In this document: piece after piece, positions 1 to 10,231 of the stretch
Position numbering within the stretch: the stretch's first letter is position 1
Layout of the letters: the number at the start of each line of letters is the position of its first letter
Assembly: GCF_040581485.1 (NCBI RefSeq)
Contig: NC_090128.1
Span: 3,286,001 to 3,350,000 of the forward strand
From: Linepithema humile
Taxonomy: Eukaryota > Arthropoda > Insecta > Hymenoptera > Formicidae
Length of the DNA: 64,000 nt
Direction of reading: 5' to 3'
Position numbers and translations under genes: made by a program
Notes under the pieces: model-generated
Database searches by the model: none
The model's input: the letters and a program-made list of their open reading frames with translations, nothing else
What the model was told of the DNA's origin: nothing

Positions 1-761
1 TTTTATGGATGGTATTTTTTTTCTTCCTTTTTTTTGTAAAACTATTGTTATTTTTTTTTATATGAACAATATATGGCGCTGTAGATTGTATCACATCCAT
101 AGAAATCAAATTTTAACGCATTCCGTCATTCAAGTTTCATTTCAAAGCATTAGTACGCGAAGCGGTATAATGTGTTCTCAGTAATTCTCGCGTTTCACCG
201 CGTTTACCCGCCAGCTTCGCGAGCGTGTGAAGTGGTGGTGTAAGGGATGATTCCACAAATTACAACGGGGGCGGTTATCGCGGGCGCGGCTTAAACGGAG
301 CGTAAACGCCGCGACGGCCGCGGAAACCACACGAATGTTCAGCGCACGTCGCAAGCACGACTTTCGACTTCGGACCGTAATATTTCTCGATACTTTGTGT
401 GACAGACATTGAGAATAGATAAATGAAGAGATTCGATATAATAGACGAAGAAAAACGAGAAATAATTCTGCGAGAATATTGCGTCATCACAGTCTTCGTT
501 AATTTGCTGATTTAAAAATCGAATTAGTAAAATCGAATTAGAAATGCTTTCGTTTTTAATTCTACGAGATTTGCGCGAAAAAGTAAGAATACGCGACGGG
601 TGTAGAAACTTTGGAGCGAATTGGGGCAAACAAGAGATACTCGGCGATCAAACGAGTTAAAGTGATTTACGAACGGGAGTTAACAATTTGGATGGGGCAG
701 CGCGATACGTTTCTCGCTATTACCACCGTAGCGTTAACGCGCGGGTGTCAACGGACAGATG

Positions 762-765
<4 letters not shown>
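1..765. other. No gene seen; mixed-composition flank
   Basis: The stretch starts with a T-rich run and continues into CpG-rich DNA. The only open frames are short (under 100 codons), overlap each other on opposite strands and have no recognisable domain. I see no tRNA-like, rRNA-like or transposon-end sequence here. Confidence 0.6.

Positions 766-829
<64 letters not shown>
766..829. repeat. (GA)n microsatellite, interrupted
   Basis: This is an alternating GA/AG tract of about 64 bases, interrupted near position 797 by a GGAA change and ending in AAAG. It is a polypurine + strand. The 'RERERER' peptide that appears when it is translated is an artefact of the repeat, not a protein. Confidence 0.95.
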
Positions 830-830
<1 letters not shown>

Positions 831-2699
831 CAGATCGCTCCATTATTTTATTACATCATTCCATTAGTCCATTACTTAATGCGTGGAAGCCGCGCTAGTG
901 AGGGGAGGGATTATATCCCTGGAATCGGCAGGAAATGGATGTAGCAGCACGCACGCGCCCGCTAGGCGTTATTATTTCGTGTCGCGGATAATTGCGGAAC
1001 GATACACGAGCAGGGTTCCATTTAACGCGCGAAAATACTCGCGCTTATGTCAACGGAAGATCGAAACCATATTGCGGTCTCCAGGTGGATTTCAGAGAGA
1101 GAAAGAGAGGAACGCGTTTTTACATTGTGCGCCACCGCGAAAATATTACGCGGAGAGAAGTATTATAGATCGCTCACGCATTTGAAACTTTTATTTACAA
1201 TAATAACGGATGCAATGCGGAGATGAAAATAATTATTGCGAAGCTATTATGTTGCGTAAAACATGAAGTTAATAATTTGAACGTAAATGCTCTCTTTTAT
1301 TCTTTATACGTTTTTTAATTTTCTTTTTACCTCGATCTTTCTGTAATAAAATTTTTTACATTGGCATTCTTTTCATAACTTTTAATTAATTGAGCTTAAG
1401 TATCCGGCTATAAGCGAGCACGAAATTAAGATTGAAATTGCACGATGACCTGCTATGCGACAGGTTTTTCAATGAAGCTTCAGAATTTCCCTTATTTTCT
1501 GTCATCGTCATTGCGCTGGCCGATACGATAGCACTTGTATCCGCCGACAGACGAGAGAACGACGTGAACGTCATCGTTCTCGATAACGCCATCATCGATC
1601 GATTTTGACGCGATGACCCCAGTGGGGTCAGCCGCTTGACTGACATGACGTTTATCGCCTCGCGTAGCTTCGACACGGCAAGTCAGCCATACAGGATTCG
1701 TCCTCCGATTCCATGCCATTCCTCGTCGCTGTGCTTGCTGTGAATATTGACTTTTGCGGTCGGAAACTGTTCCTCGGGCAGTTGAGAAGATCTTCCATTT
1801 GCGGCGATAATTGTCTCAGGATTCTAAACTTAGAACATTTGATAAGGAATATGATTAATTAAATATAAAATCTAATACATGCGTGTAAATTGTATGACCG
1901 AAGTATCGTTTTCGTAGAAATTTTCAACTTTTATCGCGCAAAGTAACCGAGTTTACATTATTCACCGTGCTCCATTCGGTAAAATGTTAACCGTCCGTCA
2001 AAATTGCCAAGTGAGGCGCAAAACCGCGAGATGTTGCTTGTTGTAACATTCAGCACGTGCGACCCACTTGTCGGCGGTAGATGATGAGGAAGGATCCCCC
2101 CAGGACCTGCGGCACATTCCGGAGACAAATGTGCCCTGAGCAAGCCTGCGAGACGAATTCAGCGCGTTTCTTCCGCGTCCGGGAAATCCCCGATTAGAAA
2201 CCGAAAGAAATCTAAACAGCATCGGGACAATTTTGCAGTCTACACACATACACGTTTTAATAGAAGATTGCGCTCCTTCTTGCTCCTACTTTCTCAGATA
2301 AAATTTGACGAAGAGCCACATTTCGTAATTTTCCGATTCGCGTTAGCGAGTTCGAAAATGTTAAAACGTGCCGATGATTTTTCCGATCCTTTAAAGGCGA
2401 ACTTGGCGTATTTACCTATGAAAAGCCTTTATTAAACAGGCTTTGGGCGAATCGGAGCTTTGCGTACAATCATTAGACCGGGAAAGCGGGGAAATGTTGC
2501 GCGACACTTAGCACGCGCGCCCCATTTTCCCGTAATGGACGACGAGAAAGGGCTCGTAAGACCGAAGGGCTGCCGGCGAAGTAGCGTGTAGCTACATAAA
2601 AGCCGACGTGTACCTCGCGACGGAATGCTTAACCAGGATCCGAGTTTCTGGTCGGACGTGAGAGAATATGATACCTTCAGACGACACACACGGAGTGTT
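830..2699. other. No gene seen; intron-like or intergenic
   Basis: CpG-rich DNA up to about 1180 gives way to alternating AT-rich and mixed DNA. Open frames of up to 100 codons occur on both strands, with no domain and no consistent splice context. Nothing else is supported. Confidence 0.55.
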
Positions 2700-3700
2700 T
2701 CGAATAAGCGTAAAAGTAACGTTCTTGAAATCTAAGATCCTTAGTTCTTCGAATTCTTAATTTGTCGTACTTATTTAAAATCTTCCGAAAAATTTGGCCA
2801 TTCGTGCATTCGTGTATTTTGACGTCAGATACTCTCTGCTCTCTGCAATTCCGCACCAAATTCTTCATTCGACGAATTCTACTGCAGATACACACATGCA
2901 TGTATCAATCCTACTCTTATCACTCTTCCTGCCAATATGCCATATAGAATATTTTTGAAATTTAAGAAAAATTCTTTGTCTTTCGCATTTTCAACTTGCT
3001 GCATTTATTTAGAATTTATCCAATTTTTGACGTTTACGCATTTCTACATTCAGACATTACAGACTCTGTACAATCTTGATTTCGCGTAGAATTTCAGCTC
3101 TGCGGATTCTTGATTTCGCAAATTCCACTACAGACACACACACATACACACGTTCAATTTTCCTCTTATCGATTTTTCTGTCAATGATCAATGACGCGTA
3201 GAATAACATTTATGCAATCTAAGATCAGACTTTTCGAATCCTCAACTTGCTGTATTTGTTTAAAATTTTCCGACTTCCAATTCGCCCATTCCCGCGCGTT
3301 TCAGACATTAGATACGCGCAGAATTTCAACTCTGTGGATCCTTGATTCCGCAGATTCCACTATAGATACACGTACACGTGTATACGCACATTTCGATCCT
3401 TCTCTTATCGTTTTCTCTGTTAATATTCAGTAACGTAGAACAATATTCAGTAGAATAACATTCTTGAAATCTTGAAGATCTACGCTATATTTATTTAGAA
3501 TCTTCCCGATCTTTTACCATTTGTGCATTTTTATATTTTTAGAACAATAAAAATTCTGTGCAATTTTTGCATGGAGCTTTAATTCTGCAGATTTTTAATT
3601 TCACAAATTCTATTATGGGCACACATACACACGCATACATACGCATTTGATCCTTCTTCTATCGCTTCTCCTGCTGATATCCTCATATCGCCCCTTGTCG
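2700..3700. repeat. Degenerate tandem array, unit about 230-255 bp, four copies
   Basis: Four diverged copies follow one another. The anchor (a TTC-C-ACT-A-AGA-CACAC type string ahead of a CA-rich patch) falls at about 2881, 3127, 3359 and 3612, giving spacings of 246, 232 and 253. Each copy has the same order of parts: a segment like 'ttgaaatctaagatc', a 'tatttagaat' segment, a 'cattttaca' or 'cattcgtg' segment, the anchor, a short CA/TA-rich tract, and a 'cttctcttatcg' tail. The copies are strongly diverged, and indels lie mainly in the CA-rich patch. I see no coding potential that follows the period. Confidence 0.8.
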
Positions 3701-4530
3701 CGTATCGACAAAGAGCGTGGAGAGGGGAGAGAGCGAAAGAAGAACCCCGCATAACTTAACGCCACTATATAATTTCATGAGGTGGCGGCTTTTTGTGCGG
3801 AATTTCGCGACGGGATGTTTTATAAAAATTGCACCGTGCCGTATCTCTCGGGTCATTCTGCCGTGATAATCGTTATCCCTCGTCTGAGTACAGGTGTTCT
3901 CGCACCCACCATCTCTCCCACCTTCTCTTAGCGGATTCGCGACGATAGTTAAGGCCGGTAGCGGCGGCGGCGGCGGCGGCGGGGGAGAAAAAGAGGAGCG
4001 AGAGGGAATTCTTCGGGAAAGTCGAGGAGGTCGTTTAACGACATGCCATACTCTTCGTGCTTGGCATGCGGGCCTTATTATCCTCTGACGGAGAGCTTCT
4101 GTAAGGCGGTCGCTTTTCCTCCGCTATGGAAATGGATGGAGACGTCCTCGCGGGAGAGGATAAAGGAGCCCCGGTGCCCCCGGTGCGCGGGATTAGATCG
4201 TTCGTTTTTATCGTCCTATCGGATACATCTGAATGCTGGGAACTGGAAGGTGCCCTCCATTTTAATCGTCGTAAGGGATTTGAATAGAGCCTTATTATCA
4301 CGTGACATTTTCCGAGTACCATAATGAATAACTATCTTCCATAATTTTGCGGCTGCAAATTAATTGACGGGATAACACAAATACGAGATCTGAAAAAATA
4401 AAAATCACGAATTTACTTTTTTCTTATATTTTTTTCTATACATTTTTATACATTTTTTGTTGTGTCGATTATTTTTATCGTCGAAGTAATCCCTCTATGA
4501 TGCAATATACAAAGAGCAATTTTTTCTCTA
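3701..4530. other. No gene seen; includes a GC-rich block
   Basis: The block 3700-4320 is GC-rich and holds overlapping open frames of 64-95 codons on both strands, without a domain. From 4330 the sequence turns AT-rich. There is no splice pair that I would trust. Confidence 0.5.
3960..3985. repeat. (GCG)n trinucleotide repeat with G tail
   Basis: About seven GCG units run directly into GGGGG. The repeat sits in a purine-rich block and translates as poly-glycine, which is expected from the repeat itself. Confidence 0.9.
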
Positions 4531-4745
4531 ATCCGAAAAGATGAGTTTTAAAAATGCTGTGGGCATTTCAAAAATGTTTTGACAATACAGTGGAAGACTG
4601 TAATCGCAAGCATAATCCGAAAATATGAGTTTTAAAAATGCTGTAGGCATTTCAAAAATGCTGTAGGCATTTCAAAAATATTTTGAAACCCATCTTTTCG
4701 GATTACTCTTGCGATTACAGTCTTCCACTGTATTGTCAAAAATTT
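4531..4745. mobile_element. Fold-back (inverted-repeat) element, MITE-like
   Basis: A perfect 31-bp inverted repeat joins 4580-4610 with 4708-4738 (core 'acagtggaagactgtaatcg'). The pairing extends imperfectly outward through an A/T-rich stretch and inward through an 'aatccgaaaa-atgagt' segment. Between the arms the 20-base motif 'aaaaatgctgtaggcatttc' occurs twice in tandem, and a variant lies upstream at about 4551. That motif is itself a small hairpin (aaatgc/gcattt). The segment at 4531 is a direct copy of the one at 4613. There is no open frame, so if this is mobile DNA it is non-autonomous. Target-site duplications were not identified. Confidence 0.7.
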
Positions 4746-7700
4746 TTTTTTTCTTACAGTTTAATCTTTATAAATCCTATCTATCATTGCACAGATTTGG
4801 GATTTAGAGTTGTCTCCTCGTTAAAAATTCAATCTTTCCTTTTTGCTTAAACATCCGCCGCGTCCGCCATCGCTTTCTATCAAAATAGAACATCACGTCA
4901 TTACTGAAATTGCTCGTCTGAATTAGCCAAACTATACTACCGATAATTGCTTTTATAACGAGTCTATATATTTTTTTTCTTAAAACAACTACATGTTAAC
5001 AAAAACAAGTTTGCAAATTTATCTGTTAGATCTCGTATTATCGAGCAGAGAAGATTTGTCTTAAATTTTAGTGTTCTCCAATTTTATTTAATCTATTTCA
5101 TGAAAGATTCCAATATTAAATACTTCTTATTTTACGAAACGAGTTGTTAATGAGATCATAACCTCTCCAACGGCAATTTCTGAATACGTTATTTAAAATT
5201 CAGAAATTCTCAGAAGAAATGAAAACGGGAGCACGATCTCCTTTCGCGGTGGGCATTAAAAATCAACGACGCCCAAGGCTCTCGTTTACGGAACGGGAAT
5301 TAATCGCTTATCCGATTACGGGAAATCCCCCTCGATGAAGATCAGTCCTGGAAAATGTCATGGTCCACGTAATCACGGTGTAGACCTTAACGATCGCTTT
5401 TACGAGCTGTATCCTGCGCCCCCCCCCCTCCGCACTTCCGCGATACCGTCTCCTCGCCGTATCTCATAGTCTTTCTTATCTCGGCCGGGTGAAAGAGGAT
5501 AGGTAAGGGAAAAATTCCTCACATGCCGCTGGGTTGCACCTTAATTAGATGATAATCTAGTGCAGTATCATTGTGGCCGCGGGTCGGAGGGGGTGGAGGG
5601 GGTCGAAGTTAAAGCATCCGCTCGTTTCGCGGCAGGCGGGATGAAAAAGAATCTTTCAGGGCTCTTCTTTCCTACAGGCGAGACTCTAATCGCGCGATAA
5701 TGAAGCGGTAATCCTGAAAGACGTACGGGGACTCCCACGGGGTAGAGCCACGTCACCTAGCAACCCGGTGAATCCCGGTGGTAAAGACTGCCACGTGACT
5801 GTTCGTTATCCCACGCTACAGTATAACGACTTAACAGCGCTTGAGAACACGTCATAACGGAGTGCGCGCGCGCGCGGGCTCGCATACGCGTGGCCCGTCG
5901 GGAAGCCCTCGGTTCCCATTTGTCCTAATCAGCCATAAGTTTGGGATACTGTTTGTAAGGCGTAATGAGAGTTGCCACCTGCTTGCCACGCCGCATCTCG
6001 CTATTAACTACTAGAACCGCACTCTCGACTCTCGTAAGTTTCGCTGCAATTCACGAGGATACCTGCGAATGTAATGGACACCATCCGACGCGGATTCCAG
6101 TGAAAACTAATATCTTGAGTATAACCCCCCTTGGGTATAAAGCATTAATTCTTAGCATTGATGAAGTTGCTTTAAGGATTTGAATTCTCTTGTCTTCCGC
6201 GTTATTGCAGACGCTTTGACGTGAAACTTGAGCTAATTAATATTTTATTTCGCGCCAATTAAATTTATAATTTGCGACCGAGCTGAAAATAGAATCTTAT
6301 CTATAATTTTACGTGGTGCGCAATAAACACTTCAAGATTCTGACGCACACGCTTACACAAAGTGCATATCGCTGATATTTTGCGCTTGAAATTAGAAGTA
6401 AAATTTTATTTCCAATTTTATCATGGATCGTCTAAAGTGGCTATCACAGTCGCGCGGAAATACTTTATTTCAAAACGGTATTTATGAATTTTAATCAAAG
6501 CATCATAAACGAAAGAACAAATTCGCCTCAGATCTGAGTAAAAGGCGAGATGATGAGTTTGTGTATTCCCGACACAGAGCGCGGCTCTTGGATTATTCGC
6601 CGTCGAGCTTGATCAGCGTGAGCTTTACTTATCGTCAGAGGCGACGTTCGAGACAAGGTTGATGATCAAAGAACCTCGTATCCCTATTCACGTCATTATA
6701 GAGCTTTGATGTTCTTTTTCTTTGTTTGCCGCCGCAGCTTTGAAGCATGAATATTGCCGTTCACGCCGTTGTCGCCGTGCTAGTCCGTCCGAATAATCTT
6801 TCGGCAATTCGAGATCTTCGACTATTAATCGACTGCTATGTGGAAATCTATTATTCAACCCTCCGCAGAGTCGGAAAGAGCCGAAAAACGTATACGGAAG
6901 TTTTCATGTAAGTTGACAGGGGAAACTTTGCAATTACGCTGGGAGTATGTGAGAGTGCGGACATATGTCCTGCGCCAAGTTTCAGCTACAGGATGTCTAG
7001 CATTACGTAATCCACCATCATTGAGTGCATTAATATTAAATTAGATTCGTCGCGTTTCAACTTTAATTAAATTTTCTTTTTCAATCAACGATAGATGCTT
7101 TGAACGAGAATATATCATGATTGAATTTCTCGATCTCCGCAAAAAGTGGAATAAGTAAATTACGGCTCGGACAATAGATTCGCACAAATTGTTTAATTAA
7201 ACCGTTCGATCGCTGAGAAAAATTTTACTCTAAAATAAATATTAAATGTTTAATTTTCAAGATTGATATCTATATTTCAAAAAATACAATGAAATAATAA
7301 AGAATATGATCTCGATATATTCATTCTTTTGCAATCGCCTCACAGATTATCATCGCGTTAGACCGCCGTAAAATGGCATTCCAAGAAAGTAGTTCGAGCG
7401 AAGAGGCGGGGGCAGGTCGAACAGGCCCTTTACTCTAACTATCGCGTGGCTCCTCGATATTCTCGCGAGAAACCGCAGTGCTCGGACCTGAACCTGAGTT
7501 TAAATGCGGCCGTATCGCGTTTCGCTTTCACGCAAATCGCGCATTACGCGGCCGGCGAGATTGCCGCCGCACGCAATGGCGCTTGATTTAGATTCCTCAA
7601 GAGGATATTGCACGTTTCCCGACCTCTCTAATCGGCTCGCGAATTCGCGCACCCGGCACCCCCCGCGCGCGGTTCGCTCCGAAAATTTGGTTCTTTAACT

Positions 7701-8889
7701 ACGCGCGCGCTCGTCGCAATTATTTTAACGGCTCGGAGCTTTCGTGGCTGAAGCCGATAAACGGCTCGACAATGTCGAACTATGTACTATTACTTTCCGA
7801 CTATTACGCCGGCTGTGTTCCGCAGCAATCGCATCAGTTCTTGACCCGGCAACGATAACGCGGATAGCCATTAGCCTCCCTCGCGCACACAGAAATGCAC
7901 ACTTGCATGTATACACGCATACAAGCATTTCTTGCCTACAATATGCTGTTAGACTGGCTGCACCGTCTTTTAGCGGTCGACAGCCTCAAGTTGCATTTAC
8001 CTTCCTTCACTACTAACGATTATATCGTCTGCTGTTCGCTGCTCGATACGGTGAATAATTTCTAACTTTAGCTTTATTTCTGTTATTTATTGGAAGTTGA
8101 GTTTGTGTCGAAAAAAACTTACGGGGGATTATCTCGTGTCGCCACAAAATTACCCTCGAATGTGCAAATGCGCAAAATATCCACAATCGTGTATCGTATA
8201 TCGGCCGCGCCACTTTTAACTTCGATTTATTTCACAAGTTTCTTTTTTTATCGCATGCAGCTTTAAAGCACTCGATACGTCGAAACGCGATAAACTCCAG
8301 CTCGCGTCGCTTAAGCCGCGCGATCGCCTCATTTGTGAGGTCACTCGCCGGAATAAACGGCGGAAATGTTTCCCCCACTCGGCTTTCTTGCTTTTTTCTT
8401 TTTTTTTTTCTCCGTTCCTCTTATTTTTTTGCGCGCCGCGGGAAATTACATATCGGGAAACCGTCGAATCCGTTTCGCAACGGTTCTTTTATTGGCCGAG
8501 TCGGCGCGCGCGCTCGCGCGCGCTCGAATCCGCTCGCGTCGGCGAGCGAGGGATTTTGACGAGAGAGAGAAGAGCTTTCCCGTCGGATCGAGAGACCGAC
8601 CTGCCGTTCGCCGTCCGCTTTCACGCCCAGAGAGCTCGGAGAGCTTTCCCGCAAGCAGCGGCGAAAGGAAATGGCAGCGCGGCCAGCCAACCGACGACCA
8701 TCGACCATCGCCCGTTACTTCGGCATTTTCACTGCACATGACATTAATCCCCCGAAGATTGTCTAGAATTTCATTACGTGACTCTCTATCCCGCGTGATT
8801 GTTTATTCTACTTCTTTTAATCTTTATTAACATTTATTATTTATCTATCTGCAAAAGTGCTTTTAATGGTTCAATTGAAAGATTACCGA
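4746..8889. other. No gene seen; AT-rich then CpG-rich intron-like DNA
   Basis: The first part (to about 5200) is AT-rich. From 5300 to 5960 and from 7380 to 8750 the DNA is CpG-rich. The longest open frame, 154 codons on the + strand at 8366-8830, starts in a phenylalanine-rich run made by poly-T and is overlapped by open frames in three other readings, a pattern typical of GC-rich non-coding DNA. Small features inside are a C run at 5419-5428 and an alternating CG run at 5863-5876. Confidence 0.5.
5863..5876. repeat. Alternating CG run
   Basis: Fourteen bases of strictly alternating G and C (TGCGCG... type), a sequence able to form Z-DNA. Similar runs lie at 40412-40427 and 53272-53286. 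Confidence 0.85.
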
Positions 8890-9380
8890 TTGCATTAATG
8901 CAGCAAACGGCGATAAAAGAATTTATTTATATAAATGCGTTCACGTATATATAATAAATGAGGATACAGTGAAAATTAATATGTCATTTTGAAACGATAT
9001 ATTTTTGCATTGAGTGCCAATGAATTAAATTGAGTCTTCGTAAAAATAATTAATGTATCTCAATTTGTTCTTTATAAAATATTACGCTCCGACTTATTTC
9101 GCGCATATTCCGCGCAAAGCAAAATAATGAGGCGGTTTATTTTTAATGAGAGAGCTGCCGAAGTGTATCAATATGGCCATCATCGACAATGAGAGAATTT
9201 TTTATATAAATGCACATATGCGCGAATTGGTTGATTAATATTTCGGTTAGTACACGTTTTATTATTTAGAGCGTCAGTCGGCTGAGAATTGAATTTTTCG
9301 AAGGATATATCTAACGTTTCAATCTATTTCTTATAAAATATTACGCGCAACGCCCCGACTTATTCCGCGCGTGTTAACTC
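8890..9380. repeat. Tandem duplication, unit about 260-275 bp, two copies
   Basis: The string 'ttataaaatattacg' followed by a 'ccgacttatt-cgcgc' segment occurs at 9072 and again at 9331. The upstream marker 'tatataaatg' occurs at about 8928 and 9203. The order of the markers is conserved, with spacings of 259 and 275. The copies are diverged by substitutions and by short insertions such as 'gcaacgc' in the second copy. No coding frame follows the unit. Confidence 0.75.
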
Positions 9381-9494
9381 ATGCAGACAGCTCGAGAGTC
9401 CATCTAGACAAAGAGCCCGCTCTGCGTCACTAGCGTCCGCTTTAAACCAGCGAAACTATCGCTCTACTAGGATTGTCGTAGGTTCCCATCTCAC

Positions 9495-9620
9495 CTTCTT
9501 CGGGGCATCCCCTTAAGCGCCCTTTGAAGTCATTCTTTCCCATTTCCACACAGTGCCACGGGCCGGTTTGAGCCCTTTTGCATACCCTCACGCTCCGTAT
9601 GCAGGCTTTATTTGTGCAGG
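9495..9620 (-). CDS. Weak candidate internal exon, cysteine-containing
   Basis: On the minus strand, an acceptor of the type 'ctcctctctatcag' precedes 9620, and a donor AAGAAG|gtgaga follows 9495. The segment is 126 nt, a multiple of three. Only one of its three minus-strand frames is free of stops. That frame begins after two bases and ends after one, so the exon is symmetric. The 41 complete codons hold five cysteines (residues 1, 6, 13, 23 and 38) and no domain that I recognise. A CT-rich microsatellite lies upstream on the minus strand and may be acting as, or mimicking, a pyrimidine tract. The open frame continues beyond both splice sites, so the exon ends rest on the splice signals alone. 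Chance is a real alternative. Confidence 0.17.
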
Positions 9621-9666
9621 CTGATAGAGAGGAGCTCTCCATAAGGCGATCGCGGGCGTGCGGACG

Positions 9667-9729
9667 CGGAGGGAGAGAGCGCGGGAGAGTGAGATAAAGA
9701 GAGCGAGAGAGAGAGAGAGAGAGAGAGAG
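9667..9729. repeat. Purine tract with (GA)n core
   Basis: A GA-rich tract becomes a pure GA alternation at about 9705-9729. A G-rich segment follows (see the G-quadruplex entry at 9762). Confidence 0.9.
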
Positions 9730-9761
9730 GTGGCTGCCCTCCCGAAGCCTCAGGGGCGCAG

Positions 9762-9796
9762 AGGGAGAGGGGGAGAGAGGGGGTGGAAGGGCCGGG
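9762..9796 (+). other. G-quadruplex motif
   Basis: Runs of GGG, GGGGG, GGGGG and GGG are separated by short purine loops, followed by a further GGG. This meets the usual four-run definition on the + strand. Folding is inferred from the motif only. Confidence 0.55.
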
Positions 9797-9947
9797 TTGA
9801 GTCGGTCGTTGAGGGCTGGAGGATGATGCCGTGGTCCCTGGATCGATCCGGGGCCACACCATACTACCGCCGCTACCACTACTACGGCTAGAACCGGCAC
9901 CCCGTCCCGCTGCAACCACCGAAGCACCGGCTAACTACCCCTCATAG

Positions 9948-9955
9948 ACATACAC

Positions 9956-10013
<58 letters not shown>

Positions 10014-10015
10014 AA
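9948..10015. repeat. (CA)n microsatellite
   Basis: A pure alternating AC tract of 45 bases at 9964-10008 is flanked on both sides by ACAT-type imperfect units. The poly-valine/cysteine reading on the minus strand is a product of the repeat. Confidence 0.95.
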
Positions 10016-10204
10016 GAATGCACATATATACGGAATGCCACCCCCGCGGCGCTTGTTCGCCGTGCGTGATCCTTCTGCACGCTGGCGCTCGCGTGTCGTC
10101 GCGACACGCTCGAGCGTGTCACGCGTGTGCGCCGACTCATGCATAGATATCAAGTGCACGCGTCCCAAGGGGGTGCAGAAATGGGGATGAGAAGGAGAGG
10201 GTGA

Positions 10205-10231
10205 GGGCGGGAGGGAGAGAGGGAGGGAGGG
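10205..10231 (+). other. G-quadruplex motif
   Basis: GGG runs at 10205, 10209, 10213, 10221, 10225 and 10229 are separated by one- to five-base loops. This gives at least four runs within 27 bases. Confidence 0.6.

Noticed and set aside
611..944. Arg/Glu-rich open frames around the GA tract
   Set aside because: The RERERE sequence is simply the translated microsatellite. The same holds for the other GA/CT tracts in the window.
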